From positions 1 to 64,000 of the forward strand of contig CAVYEW010000002.1 of the NCBI GenBank assembly GCA_963767645.1: 64,000 nucleotides of DNA, read 5' to 3'. This document shows, one piece after another, positions 35,698-44,221 of this stretch. The notes beneath the pieces were generated by a model. It ran no database searches. It was not told the origin of the DNA and was given only the letters and a program-made list of their open reading frames with translations. Every line of letters begins with the position of its first letter. Position 1 is the first letter of the stretch. Position numbers and translations under genes: made by a program. This DNA comes from DATFDN01 sp963767645 (GTDB lineage: Bacteria; Pseudomonadota; Alphaproteobacteria; Acetobacterales; Acetobacteraceae).

Positions 35698-35790
35698 GGA
35701 GGAGAAGCGGCCCCGGTGGGTCGGCCGGCCTTCAAAGCCGGTTGGGGCCGCCGCGCGGTCCCGGGCAGGTTCGACTCCTGCTCTCTTCCG
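35698..35790 (+). tRNA. selC: Selenocysteine tRNA, anticodon UCA
   Basis: The RNA has the long form of tRNA(Sec). An 8-bp acceptor stem is formed by GGAGGAGA and TCTCTTCC (one G-U). The anticodon stem is CCGGC/GCCGG with loop CTTCAAA, anticodon TCA at 35732-35734. A long variable arm follows (GGGGCCGCC to GGTCCCGGG), then the T arm GCAGG-TTCGACT-CCTGC. The stretches GGTTCGACTCCTG and CGGTCCCGGGCAGG are the same as in E. coli selC. CCA is not encoded (CCT follows the discriminator G). It is downstream of selA on the same strand. Confidence 0.97.
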
Positions 35791-35980
35791 CCTTGTACAT
35801 GCCTGTGGCCGGCGTGCCCGAACATTGTGGCGGCATGGCAACACTGCCCGCTAAACCTCGGGTCACCCCTCGTTTAATTCCGAGTCCGCCGCTAGGTTTG
35901 CGCACCGGACAGCGGCGCTGCCGCGGCGTCATAGGTGAACCGTGCCCGCCGGCGCGGAACGACAGAAGGAGAGAACGGAT

Positions 35981-37078
35981 ATGAAGCTTCGGAGCACGCT
36001 CCTGGCTGCCACCGTGCTGGCGCTGCCGATTGCGGCGCGGGCGCAGATGATGCCGACCCCGAATCTCAGCGGCGTGTATGTCGGCGCCGGTGTCGGCGCC
36101 AACTACCTGCAGGACGAGAACTTCCAGCAACCCTTTGGCGCCAACGCCAATACGGGCCGTTCGCTGCGCTCCGAGTGGGGGCCGGTCGCGCTCGGTTACC
36201 TGGGCTACGAACTCGGCAACGGGCTGAGCCTGCAAATCGAAGGCGACATCCGGAACAACAAGTTCAGCCAGCTTCGAGGCTTCCCGGCTTCCGCGGGCGG
36301 CAACGAAAAGAAGTACGGACCGATGGCCAACATCGTGTTCGACCTGTCGCCGTATATCCCGTACGCGGCTCCGTATATCGGTGTCGGCGGTGGCTACCAG
36401 TGGGACAAGCTTTCCAACTTGCGCGTCGGTACGGCGCCCGGCCCGGTCCTGACCTCGAACGACAGGCGCGGAGCGCTCGCTTACCAGGCATTCATCGGCA
36501 CGCTGGTCCCGCTCGGCTATACCGGCCTGGCGCTGACGGTTGAATACCGCTTCATGGGCCAGGTTGCGCGGAATTTTGATGCCGCCGTCACCACGGGGGT
36601 GGCCGGCGCCGCGCCAATCACCGGGAAAATCCGGTTGGGCAACGAGTTCAACCACGCCGTCCTGGTCGGGTTCCGCTACACGTTCGGCGTGACGCCGCCG
36701 GCGCCGCCGCCGGCTCCCGCCCCCGTCGCGGCCCCGGCTCCCGCGCCGGCCCGCTCGTACCTCGTGTTCTTCGATTGGGATCGGGCCACGCTCACCGATC
36801 GCGCCCGCATGATCATCCGCGAGGCGGCGGAGAACTCGCGCCGCGTGCAGTACACGCAGATCGAGGTCAACGGCTACACCGACACTTCGGGACGACCGAG
36901 CTACAACCAGCGCCTGTCGGTCCGTCGCGCCGAGAACGTGGCCGCCGAATTGGTGCGCGACGGCGTGCCCCGCAACGCGATCTCGATCCACGGCTACGGC
37001 GAGACGCACCTGCTGGTGCCGACCGGCCCCGGCGTGCGCGAGCCGCAGAACCGCCGCGTCGAGATCATCATCCGCTGA
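35981..37078 (+). CDS. OmpA-family outer-membrane protein, copy 1
   Basis: A 365-residue protein with signal peptide (MKLRSTLLAATVLALPIAAR, cleaved after ARA). An N-terminal eight-strand barrel begins LSGVYVGAGVGANYLQDENF and ends HAVLVGFRYTFGV. An Ala/Pro hinge and a C-terminal OmpA peptidoglycan-binding domain follow (SYLVFFDWDRATLTDRARMI, VNGYTDTSGRPSYNQRLSVR, PQNRRVEIIIR). The Asp and Arg that hold diaminopimelate are in NGYTDTSG and LSVRRA. The start ATG at 35981 follows AAGGAGAGAACGG. It connects outer membrane and cell wall. The next gene is a paralogue in tandem. Confidence 0.93.
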   Translation: MKLRSTLLAATVLALPIAARAQMMPTPNLSGVYVGAGVGANYLQDENFQQPFGANANTGRSLRSEWGPVALGYLGYELGNGLSLQIEGDIRNNKFSQLRGFPASAGGNEKKYGPMANIVFDLSPYIPYAAPYIGVGGGYQWDKLSNLRVGTAPGPVLTSNDRRGALAYQAFIGTLVPLGYTGLALTVEYRFMGQVARNFDAAVTTGVAGAAPITGKIRLGNEFNHAVLVGFRYTFGVTPPAPPPAPAPVAAPAPAPARSYLVFFDWDRATLTDRARMIIREAAENSRRVQYTQIEVNGYTDTSGRPSYNQRLSVRRAENVAAELVRDGVPRNAISIHGYGETHLLVPTGPGVREPQNRRVEIIIR

Positions 37079-37104
37079 CCGGCGGCGGCACGCATGGCCT
37101 AGTC

Positions 37105-37133
37105 ACGGGGCGCCGCAAGGCGCCCCGTTGTCT
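37105..37133 (+). terminator. Intrinsic terminator between the two OmpA genes
   Basis: GGGGCGCC-GCAA-GGCGCCCC forms a perfect 8-bp stem with a tetraloop, followed by GTTGTCT. It would end or reduce transcription from the first OmpA gene; the T run is short. Confidence 0.65.
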
Positions 37134-37161
37134 ATGCGAGGGCAACGGAAGGAGACGGTTG

Positions 37162-38259
37162 ATGCGTTGGCGCGGTGCATTGCTCGCTGCCTCCCTGCTC
37201 GCGGCGCCCCTGGTAGCGGCCAAGGCGCAGCCGATCCAGGGGCTCTATGCAGGCGCAGGAGCCGGTTACGATCTTCTTCAGTCGGTCCGGGTCACGCCCA
37301 GCATTCCCGGCGTCGGCAGCCTCCCTCTGCAGCTTCCCCAAAGCAACGGGCTGGCCGCCCTCGGCAGCATCGGCTATGGGTTCGGCAGCGGCTGGCGGGT
37401 GGAAGTGGAGGGCGATTTCCTGCGCAACGGCATCCGCCCGCCGTCGATCACGCTGCCGCCCCTCACCATCTTCGGCCGGCCGATCCCCGGCACTGGCTTT
37501 TCCGGAACCCTGCCAGCCGCCTCCGGCCATGTGCTGCAGTACGGCGTCATGGGGAACGCGCTGTATGATTTCGACATCGGCAGCCGGTACGTGTTCCCCT
37601 ATTTGGGCGCCGGCGCCGGCTACATTTGGAACGATCTGACGAATTCCGGGAAGTTTGCCTATCAAGCGATCGTCGGCCTTGCCTTTCCCGTCCCCAACGT
37701 GCCCGGCCTGTCGCTGACAGCGCAGTATCGCTTCCTGAATGTCACCCAGGGCCAGCAATACGATGCCAGCATCGCGACACCGATCGGCCGCATTCCGGTC
37801 CGGGCCTCGGTGGGGCCGCAGCTCAACCATAGTTTCACGCTCGGCGTGCGCTACGCCTTCTCGGTCGCACCGCCGGCCGCCCCCGCTCCTCCTGCTCCCG
37901 CACCCGTGGCGGCGCCAGCGCCGCAGCCGGCGCGCTCCTATCTCGTCTTCTTCGACTGGAACCAGGCAACGCTCGGCGACCGAGCCCGCCAGATCATCCG
38001 CGCGGCCGCCGACGCATCCACCCGCGTCCAGTACACGCAGATCCGGGTCAACGGCTATACCGACACGTCCGGGTCGGCGCGCTACAATCGGGCGCTGTCG
38101 GTCCGCCGCGCGCAGGCCGTCGCCGCCGAACTCATCCGGGTCGGGGTGCCACGTAAGGCGATCGTGATCCGCGGCTTCGGCGAGACCCACCTGCTGGTGC
38201 CGACCGGCCCCGGCGTGCGGGAGCCGCAGAACCGGCGCGTGGAGATCATCATCGAGTGA
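37162..38259 (+). CDS. OmpA-family outer-membrane protein, copy 2
   Basis: A 365-residue paralogue of the preceding gene with the same plan. The signal peptide is MRWRGALLAASLLAAPLVAA(KA). The barrel runs from IQGLYAGAGAGYDLLQSVRV to SFTLGVRYAFSVAPP, followed by an Ala/Pro hinge and the OmpA domain with NGYTDTSGSARYNRALSVRR. The last stretch GFGETHLLVPTGPGVREPQN agrees almost fully with copy 1, while the barrels differ strongly. Start ATG at 37162 with GAAGGAGACGG before it. A tandem duplication with divergence of the surface-exposed part is the simplest reading. Confidence 0.93.
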   Translation: MRWRGALLAASLLAAPLVAAKAQPIQGLYAGAGAGYDLLQSVRVTPSIPGVGSLPLQLPQSNGLAALGSIGYGFGSGWRVEVEGDFLRNGIRPPSITLPPLTIFGRPIPGTGFSGTLPAASGHVLQYGVMGNALYDFDIGSRYVFPYLGAGAGYIWNDLTNSGKFAYQAIVGLAFPVPNVPGLSLTAQYRFLNVTQGQQYDASIATPIGRIPVRASVGPQLNHSFTLGVRYAFSVAPPAAPAPPAPAPVAAPAPQPARSYLVFFDWNQATLGDRARQIIRAAADASTRVQYTQIRVNGYTDTSGSARYNRALSVRRAQAVAAELIRVGVPRKAIVIRGFGETHLLVPTGPGVREPQNRRVEIIIE

Positions 38260-38278
38260 GCGTGGCGGCCCGGTTAGC

Positions 38279-38899
38279 TTACGCGTCGGTGGCAACGGCC
38301 GAAAACGATCCGTCCGGCTGCAGCACCATCAAAATGCCAGACCGGACGGCAAACCACGCGCCGTGCAATGACAGGGTTCCCGCAGCGACACGCTCCGCGA
38401 TCCACGGGAACGTCATCAAGTTGGTCAGAGAAATCTTGATGACCTCATGCTCGCAGCATCGTTGCCGGCTTTCGGACGGGTTCGCGCGCGACGCGCGGAT
38501 GCGCGCCGGCTCGGCCATCGACATCCAGGGCGCGATGAAATCGCGCGCGTTCTCCGGCGCCCCGTCGATCAGCGCCTGCACCCCGCCGCACCTGCCATGA
38601 CCGAGGACCACGATATGCGGCACCTCCAGGACCCGCACGCCGAATTCCAGCGCGGCGCTCGTGCCGTGATAGGCCGCGTCCGGAGCGTAGGGCGGCACCA
38701 GGTTGGCGACATTGCGCACAGTTAGTAGCTCGCCGGGTCCGGCATCGAAGATCATCGCCGGATCGACACGGCTATCGACGCAGGCCACGATCAAAGTCTT
38801 CGGATGCTGCCCCTCTTCGGCAAGCACCTCGAACACTCTCCGTCGCTCCGGCCAGCCGGTCGCGCGAAAGCGCCTGTAGCCGGCGATCAGACTTTCCAT
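38279..38899 (-). CDS. Beta-class carbonic anhydrase
   Basis: Hydrates CO2 to bicarbonate, with zinc. A 206-residue protein from the ATG at 38899. Zinc site: LIVACVDSRVDPAMIFDAGP (Cys and the Asp-Ser-Arg motif), then HIVVLGHGRCGGVQALIDG (His and Cys). GELLTVRNVANLVPPY is also typical. The C-terminal part (SLHGAWFAVRSGILMVLQPD) closes the fold. The start is 112 nt from the end of the selenoprotein gene on the same strand, so cotranscription is possible but not evident. Confidence 0.95.
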   Translation of the reverse strand: MESLIAGYRRFRATGWPERRRVFEVLAEEGQHPKTLIVACVDSRVDPAMIFDAGPGELLTVRNVANLVPPYAPDAAYHGTSAALEFGVRVLEVPHIVVLGHGRCGGVQALIDGAPENARDFIAPWMSMAEPARIRASRANPSESRQRCCEHEVIKISLTNLMTFPWIAERVAAGTLSLHGAWFAVRSGILMVLQPDGSFSAVATDA

Positions 38900-39011
38900 C
38901 TCTCCCCACGCGGTTGTTACGTAACGGCGTCTCTATATCTGTGCCGGGACGAGGCATCGCCGTGGCATCCGTCCCAAGCTCGGACACCACGATGATGAGC
39001 CATTCTCGCAA

Positions 39012-40967
39012 TCACCTTGCAAGCAGGGCCAGGATCGCTTCCGCGTGTCTCTCCGCCAACTCCCGCAATTCGACGTCGGAGCGGTCCTGCACCGGGTGCG
39101 GGATGAACACATAGGCCGGATCGGTGCCGAGCGACTTCGCCTGCAGCGCGGCGGCGTCGATGAACTCCGTGGTGGCGACGCCCACCACGGGGATGCCGCG
39201 ACTTTCGAGATCAGCCATGTCATGCGTACAGCACGACGTGCAAGAGCCTCAATCGGCCAAGCCCTCGATCACCACATCGACCTCGCCCGCGATCTGCTGG
39301 CGCAAGGGAAGCGGCGCAGGGCGGGTCATCGTCGGTTTGCTGTAGCGCCGCACCCGGATGCCGCGCTGCGACAGTATCTTGTCGAGCCGGTCGAGGAACA
39401 CGTCCCCGCGCGGCTTGGAGATGTCGAGGATGCCGACCGTCAGCCCTTCCAGCCGTTCGGGCCGGGGCAGGCGCGGGCGGATGCCGGGGCTTCGCTCGGC
39501 GGTGGGATCAAGCAGCAGGCTCATGATCGGTACCTCCTTGGTGACGGGGCTGGAACCGCGTTCGCCGCTGGCCGCCCAACCGCCGATGATGCCGGAGAAC
39601 ATCCCGGCCCCGCCGCCCGCGCGGACCAGCATCAGTCCGCCCGGCCGGAACTTGTTGACCGTCTTGCCCGCCAGCGATGCCGGCCCGCCCTCGGCGATGC
39701 CCTTGGCGCCGGAGACAAGCTCCTCGCCCGGTATCTCGCACAGCCGGTACAGCTCGTCATAGAGGCGCTGCTTGCTCCAGCCGGCGTCACGGAAGGTGCG
39801 CTCATGCTCGGGGCAGACCACCAGCATCGCGTCGCAGGCCGGCGCCAGCTTGACGTTGAAGATCGCCTTCAGGCACTCGGCGAAGCTGCGCGAGAGGCTT
39901 TCGGGCGTGCGCGACTTCTGATCGACCACGCCCTGCAACCCGTATCCGGCGAAAGCGGTCACGGCGGAGACGCCCGGCGCCAGCCCGCGCTCCACCGATA
40001 GCGGCTCCCAGCACGATCCTTCCTCATCCTCCGCGAAGCAATAGGTGTATTTGCCGGGATTGCCGAGCGTGGCGCGATCCACCTCCTGCGGCCGGCCGCC
40101 GCCGATGTTGCGGATCACCAGTTGCACCGCCCGTCCAATCGTCGCATTGGCGCGGTTGCCCTGGCCGAGCGCGTTGCCGCGCGCGTTCATGCCGATCTGC
40201 CGGCGCACCGCGCCGTTCACCACCAGAACAGGGCCGACATACATGGTGGTCGCCAGCACGCCATGCATGGCGAACGCCTCGTCCAGCACCGCCTCCACTC
40301 CAGCCAGCACGACGGGGAGGTATTCGGGCTTGCAGCCGGCCATCACCGCGTTGACGGCGATCTTCTCGACGGTTGCGGGCGCGAGGTCCGGCGGCGCCAA
40401 TCCGACGACCTCGGCGGGATCGCGTGCCGTGCCTTGCAGCATGCGCAGCACGCGCTCCTCGGTCGGCGGCATCAGCGGCAGGCCGTCCGACCAGCCGCGC
40501 TCGAACATCGCCTCGACCTCGTCCTCCTCCGCGCCGATTTCGATCCGGCGCGCGGTGATGCCGGTCTCGCCGAAACGGATCTTCAGCCGTTCCAGCACGC
40601 CGGGCTCGATATTCTTCGCTCCGCACCCCGGACGGAACGATGGCAGGTCCTCGCCGACCCCTTCGGATGCGGCGACGCGCTGCCACTCGGCGCGGTCCCA
40701 GCCATAGGTGCGCCCCACCTCGCGCCCGGCCTCCATGCGGATCAGCGTTGGCACGATCTCGATTTTCAGGCGGTGCGACACATCAAGCGCTGCGTCGTGC
40801 AGGCGGGCGGGTACGGCGTCCGGGAAGGCCGGATCATCCTGCGTGACCACGACCAGCGGGCGGAGCCGCGCAAGCTCGGCCAGCACCGGCGCGATTAGCA
40901 CGCAGGTCGGGCAGTCGCGCTTAACCACGGCGATCAGCCCATCGTTTGAAAACGCGTCAACGCTCAT
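39012..40967 (-). CDS. UGSC-family selenoprotein with N-terminal thioredoxin-like domain (in-frame TGA = Sec)
   Basis: Read through the TGA at 39249-39251, the protein has 651 residues with Sec at 573 from the ATG at 40967. An ATG five codons earlier is the alternative start. Residues ~1-95 are thioredoxin-like with VVKRDCPTCVLIAPVLAEL (CxxC). A long central domain follows (EAMFERGWSDGLPLMPPTEE, ATVEKIAVNAVMAGCKPEYL, NARGNALGQGNRANATIGRA, GSCWEPLSVERGL). After a linker comes VGILDISKPRGDVFLDRLD, and then VDVVIEGLAD-U-GSCTSCCTHDM, followed by GIPVVGVATTEFIDAAALQA to the TGA at 39012. UGSC-containing selenoproteins are a known family. The C-terminal 78 residues fit the same fold, and a SECIS-like hairpin follows the TGA. 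Ordinary gene calling would stop at residue 572. The likely role is redox chemistry; the substrate is unknown. Confidence 0.93.
39216..39239 (-). promoter_or_regulatory. Bacterial SECIS-like stem-loop after the Sec codon
   Basis: In the mRNA, GUCGUGC pairs with GCAUGAC (7 bp, one G-U) around the loop UGUAC. Two more pairs lie outside a C-A mismatch. The stem starts 12 nt after the UGA and the loop covers +19 to +23. The E. coli fdhF SECIS has its loop at +18 to +23, and the essential G-U falls at +20/+21 in both. The bulged U of E. coli is not evident here. SelB should bind this loop. Confidence 0.8.
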
Positions 40968-41095
40968 CGCCACGCGCCCCATTTCGCTGCCGATGACACT
41001 AACCCGGCCGGTTGGCTCGGTCCAGGCCGCGCGGGTTGCGCGTCGGCGGCAAGCGGGCGCATTTTCGATCCAAGAATGCGGAGAGGGGAGGCGCG

Positions 41096-42823
41096 GTGAC
41101 GGAAACCTACGACACCATCATCGTCGGGGGCGGGTCCGCCGGCTCGGTGCTCGCCAACCGGCTTTCCGCGCGCTCGGACCATTCGGTGCTGCTCTGCGAA
41201 GCGGGGCAGGACACGCCGCACGGCAAGGTGCCGCCCGAGATCCTCGATTCCTATCCCGGCACCGCCTATCTCGACCCGCGCTTTCATTGGACCGAGCTCA
41301 AGGTCACGACCGAGGTGGTGCCGCACAACCGCCCCGACGCGCCGCGCCCGCGGCTGCGCAAATACGAGCAGGCGCGCGTGCTGGGCGGCGGCTCCTCGAT
41401 CAACGGGCAGTTGGCCAATCGCGGCGCGCCGAGCGATTACGACGAGTGGGAAAGCCGCGGCGCGCGCGGATGGGCGTGGGACGACGTGCTGCCCTTCTTC
41501 AAGCGGGTCGAGCGCGACATGGATTTTCATGCGCCCGAGGATTCGCGCTGGCACGGGACCGACGGCCGCATCCCGGTCCGCCGCATCTTCCCCGATCTCT
41601 GGCCCGAGCACGCCAAGGCGGTCGCCGAGGCGTTCCGCCAGGCGGGGTTCGCGTTCATCCCCGACCAGAACGGCGAATGGAGCGACGGGTACTATCCGAT
41701 CACCATCTCCAACCTCTATGAGCGGCGCGTCTCGGCCGCGATCGGCTATCTCGATCCGGGCACGCGCCAGCGCGCCAACCTGACGATCTCGACCGACACA
41801 CAGGTCACTGGGCTGGTGTTCGAGGGGCTGCGCTGCCTCGGTGTCGAGGCGATCGTTGCCGGCCGCCCGACACAGTTCCGCGCGTGCGAGGTGATCCTCT
41901 CCTCCGGCGCCATCCACTCGCCGGCGCATCTGCTGCGCGCCGGCATCGGCCCGGCCGGCGACCTTCGCGCGCTGGGGATCGAGGTGCGCGCGAACGTGCC
42001 GGGCGTCGGCCAGCGGCTGATGGACCATCCGGTGGTCGCCGTCGCGGCTTGGCTGAAGCCGCATGCGCGCATCATCGCCGACTGGACGCGGCGGCACATG
42101 TTCGTCGCGCTGCGCTACACCTCCGAGCTTCCGGGCGTGCCGAGCGGCGATATGTTCATCGGTGTCACCAACAAGACCTCCTGGCACGCAGTCGGCGAGC
42201 AGATCGGCTCATTCATCGTCTCGGTCTACAAGACCTATTCCGAGGCGGGGCAAGTCCGCCTCGCCTCGCGCGACTGGCGCGACCATCCGACTGTCGAGTT
42301 CAACCTGCTCTCCGACCGGCGCGACCTCGATCGGCTGATGGAGGGGGTGCGCCTGTCGGCTGCGATGCACGCGACCGAGGCGATGCGCGCCGTCACCGCC
42401 GAGGTATTCCCCGCCAGCTACAGCGACAAGGTGCGCCAGGTCGGCGCCATCACCCGCAAGAACAAGCTGCTGACCGACGCGCTGGCCCGGATGCTGGACG
42501 GCCCCACCGCGCTGCGCTCGGCGCTGATCCGCAGGCTTATCATGGAGGAGTTCACCTTGGAGGGCGTGCTGCGCGACGAGGAGCAGCTGGAGGCGTTCTG
42601 CCGCAAGGCCGCCGTCGGCGTGTGGCACGCCTCCTGTACGTGCCGGATGGGCGACGAGGACGATCCGATGGCGGTGACGGACCCCGCAGGGCGTGTGCGT
42701 GGTGTGGAGGGGCTGCGCGTGGTCGATGCGTCGATCTTCCCGGTGGTGCCGTGCGCGAACACGAACTTCCCGACGCTGATGGCAGCGGAGAAATGCGCGC
42801 AGGCGATACTGGACGGGGGGTGA
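41096..42823 (+). CDS. GMC-family FAD oxidoreductase
   Basis: A choline-dehydrogenase-like flavoenzyme of 575 residues, starting at the GTG at 41096 after GAGAGGGGAGG. It has the FAD motif YDTIIVGGGSAGSVLANRLS, the GMC signatures ARVLGGGSSINGQLANRG and VILSSGAIHSPAHLLRAGIG, and the C-terminal VWHASCTCRMGDEDDP. In that part the usual His-Gly pair of many alcohol oxidases is His-Ala. VVDASIFPVVPCANTNFPTL is the typical end, with an Asn as catalytic residue. It oxidises an alcohol whose identity is not evident. It is divergent from the selenoprotein gene. Confidence 0.93.
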   Translation: MTETYDTIIVGGGSAGSVLANRLSARSDHSVLLCEAGQDTPHGKVPPEILDSYPGTAYLDPRFHWTELKVTTEVVPHNRPDAPRPRLRKYEQARVLGGGSSINGQLANRGAPSDYDEWESRGARGWAWDDVLPFFKRVERDMDFHAPEDSRWHGTDGRIPVRRIFPDLWPEHAKAVAEAFRQAGFAFIPDQNGEWSDGYYPITISNLYERRVSAAIGYLDPGTRQRANLTISTDTQVTGLVFEGLRCLGVEAIVAGRPTQFRACEVILSSGAIHSPAHLLRAGIGPAGDLRALGIEVRANVPGVGQRLMDHPVVAVAAWLKPHARIIADWTRRHMFVALRYTSELPGVPSGDMFIGVTNKTSWHAVGEQIGSFIVSVYKTYSEAGQVRLASRDWRDHPTVEFNLLSDRRDLDRLMEGVRLSAAMHATEAMRAVTAEVFPASYSDKVRQVGAITRKNKLLTDALARMLDGPTALRSALIRRLIMEEFTLEGVLRDEEQLEAFCRKAAVGVWHASCTCRMGDEDDPMAVTDPAGRVRGVEGLRVVDASIFPVVPCANTNFPTLMAAEKCAQAILDGG

Positions 42824-42831
42824 TGGAGGCG

Positions 42832-42933
42832 CCCTCACCCCGGCCCTCTCCCGCAAGCGGGAGAGGGGGCGCTGAACGCACGGACGAAGCCAAGCACGCC
42901 CCCTCTCCCTCTGGGAGAGGGCCGGGGTGAGGG
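42832..42933. repeat. Palindromic repeat with long inverted ends
   Basis: Ends CCCTCACCCCGGCCCTCTCC and the complement of GGAGAGGGCCGGGGTGAGGG are inverted repeats of 20 bases. Inside are CTCTCCCGCAAGCGGGAGAG and CCTCTCCCTCTGGGAGAGG hairpins. It lies between convergent genes and may also end transcription. Confidence 0.85.
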
Positions 42934-42934
42934 A

Positions 42935-44221
42935 TCAGCCCACCACCCCCAACCCGCGCAACCGCGCGATCTCCTCCGCCTCATAGCCCGCCTCGGCCAG
43001 CACCTCGGCGCTGTGCTCGCCGACGGCGGCGCCCGTGCGCGGCGGCGTCTTGCGCTCGCCGTCGATCTGGAACGGGCTCATCACCGTCAGCATCTCGCTG
43101 CCGGCGAACGGGGTGAGCGCCTCGATCGCGCGCGCCTGCCGGTCGCGCGGGATGTCGTCGAGCGTGGCGACCAGGCCGAAGGTGACGCCGGCCTGCTGCA
43201 TCACCGGCAGCCACTCGGCGAGGTCGCGCTCGGCGAAGGCGGCATCCAGCAACCCGACCAAGGTGCCCGCATTGGCCCGCCGCGCGGGGATTTCGGCGAA
43301 GCGCGGATCGTCGGCAAGCTCCGGGCGGCCAAGCGCGGCACAGAACGGGCGGAACTGCTTCTCCTCGTTCAGCATCACCAGCATGAACCAGCGCCCGTCG
43401 CGGGTGCGGTAATGGTTGCTGACCGCGTTCGGCACCTGATCGCGCGGCAGGCGCGGATGGATGGTGGCTTCGCAGAGCTGCGCCTGGGCGTAGAACCCGT
43501 TCGCCCACAGCCCGTTGGCGAGCAGGGAAGAGTGGACGAGCCCGCCCTGCCCGGTGCGCTCCCGACGATAGAGCGCGGTGACGATGGCGCCGAACAGCCC
43601 CATCGCGCTCGGATGATCGCCCATGCCAGGGGCGGAGCGCGCGGGCGCCGCGGTGTGGTCGGCGCGCACCAGATCCATCAGCCCTGAGCGCGCCCACCAC
43701 GCGGTGGAGTCGAAGCCGGACTTCTCCGCCTCGTCCCCGGTTTCGCCGTACGCGCTGAACGCGGCGTAGATCAGGCGCTTGTTGAGCGGCGTCAGGTCTT
43801 CCGCCGCGATGCCGAGCCGGCGGCGCACGCCGCGCGGATAATTGGTGATGAACACGTCGGCCTCGCGCACCAGCCGATGCAGGACGGCGCGGCCCTCTTC
43901 GGCCTTCAGGTCGAGCGCGAGGCTGCGCTTGTTGCGCCCGGTCAGCAGCCACGCATAGTCGTGCGGGCTGTCGGGCAAGCCCGGCAGCGCGCCGAGATTG
44001 CGGTACGCGTCGCCCGCGCCGGGCGGCTCGATCTTCACCACGTCGGCGCCGAAATCGCTCAGCACCGTCGCCGCGGCCGGAGCGGCGATGAAGCTCGCGC
44101 AGTCGATCACGCGCAGACCGGAAAACACCCCTCCCCCAACCCCCTGCCCCTGCGAGAGTGGGCTTTCCTTCTCCCCCTCCCCTTGCGGGAGGGGGCCGGG
44201 GGGAGGGGGCTGCCGCGCCAT
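42935..44221 (-). CDS. CaiB/BaiF family CoA-transferase with repeat-derived N-terminus
   Basis: A class III CoA-transferase of 428 residues. The family domain begins FSGLRVIDCASFIAAPAAAT, about 32 residues after the ATG at 44221. Before it lies PPPPGPLPQGEGEKESPLSQ and GQGVGGG, which is a translated palindromic repeat. The rest is normal: GADVVKIEPPGAGDAYRNLG, GRNKRSLALDLKAEEGRAVL, ADVFITNYPRGVRRRLG, PGMGDHPSAMGLFGAIVTAL (Asp in the catalytic position) and FGLVATLDDIPRDRQA. The ATG directly follows the thiolase stop, so coupling is kept although the element lies in the N-terminal codons. It forms an operon with the thiolase and DUF35 genes. Confidence 0.9.
   Translation of the reverse strand: MARQPPPPGPLPQGEGEKESPLSQGQGVGGGVFSGLRVIDCASFIAAPAAATVLSDFGADVVKIEPPGAGDAYRNLGALPGLPDSPHDYAWLLTGRNKRSLALDLKAEEGRAVLHRLVREADVFITNYPRGVRRRLGIAAEDLTPLNKRLIYAAFSAYGETGDEAEKSGFDSTAWWARSGLMDLVRADHTAAPARSAPGMGDHPSAMGLFGAIVTALYRRERTGQGGLVHSSLLANGLWANGFYAQAQLCEATIHPRLPRDQVPNAVSNHYRTRDGRWFMLVMLNEEKQFRPFCAALGRPELADDPRFAEIPARRANAGTLVGLLDAAFAERDLAEWLPVMQQAGVTFGLVATLDDIPRDRQARAIEALTPFAGSEMLTVMSPFQIDGERKTPPRTGAAVGEHSAEVLAEAGYEAEEIARLRGLGVVG
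44128..44211. repeat. Palindromic repeat forming the CoA-transferase N-terminal codons
   Basis: CCCCTCCCCCAACCCCCTGC opens the unit and GGGGGCCGGGGGGAGGGGGC closes it, with CCCCTCCCCTTGCGGGAGGG as inner hairpin. It is read on the minus strand as PPPPGPLPQGEG and following residues. Confidence 0.8.

Noticed and set aside
39231..39241. Short palindrome GCACGTCGTGC directly after the TGA as the SECIS
   Set aside because: The stem would be only 4 bp with a 3-nt loop at +12 to +14, too near the UGA. The overlapping 7-bp stem with its loop at +19 to +23 fits the known spacing better.
42832..42933. CRISPR-like array from repeated hairpins
   Set aside because: The repeats are single dispersed palindromes with no regular spacers and no cas genes.
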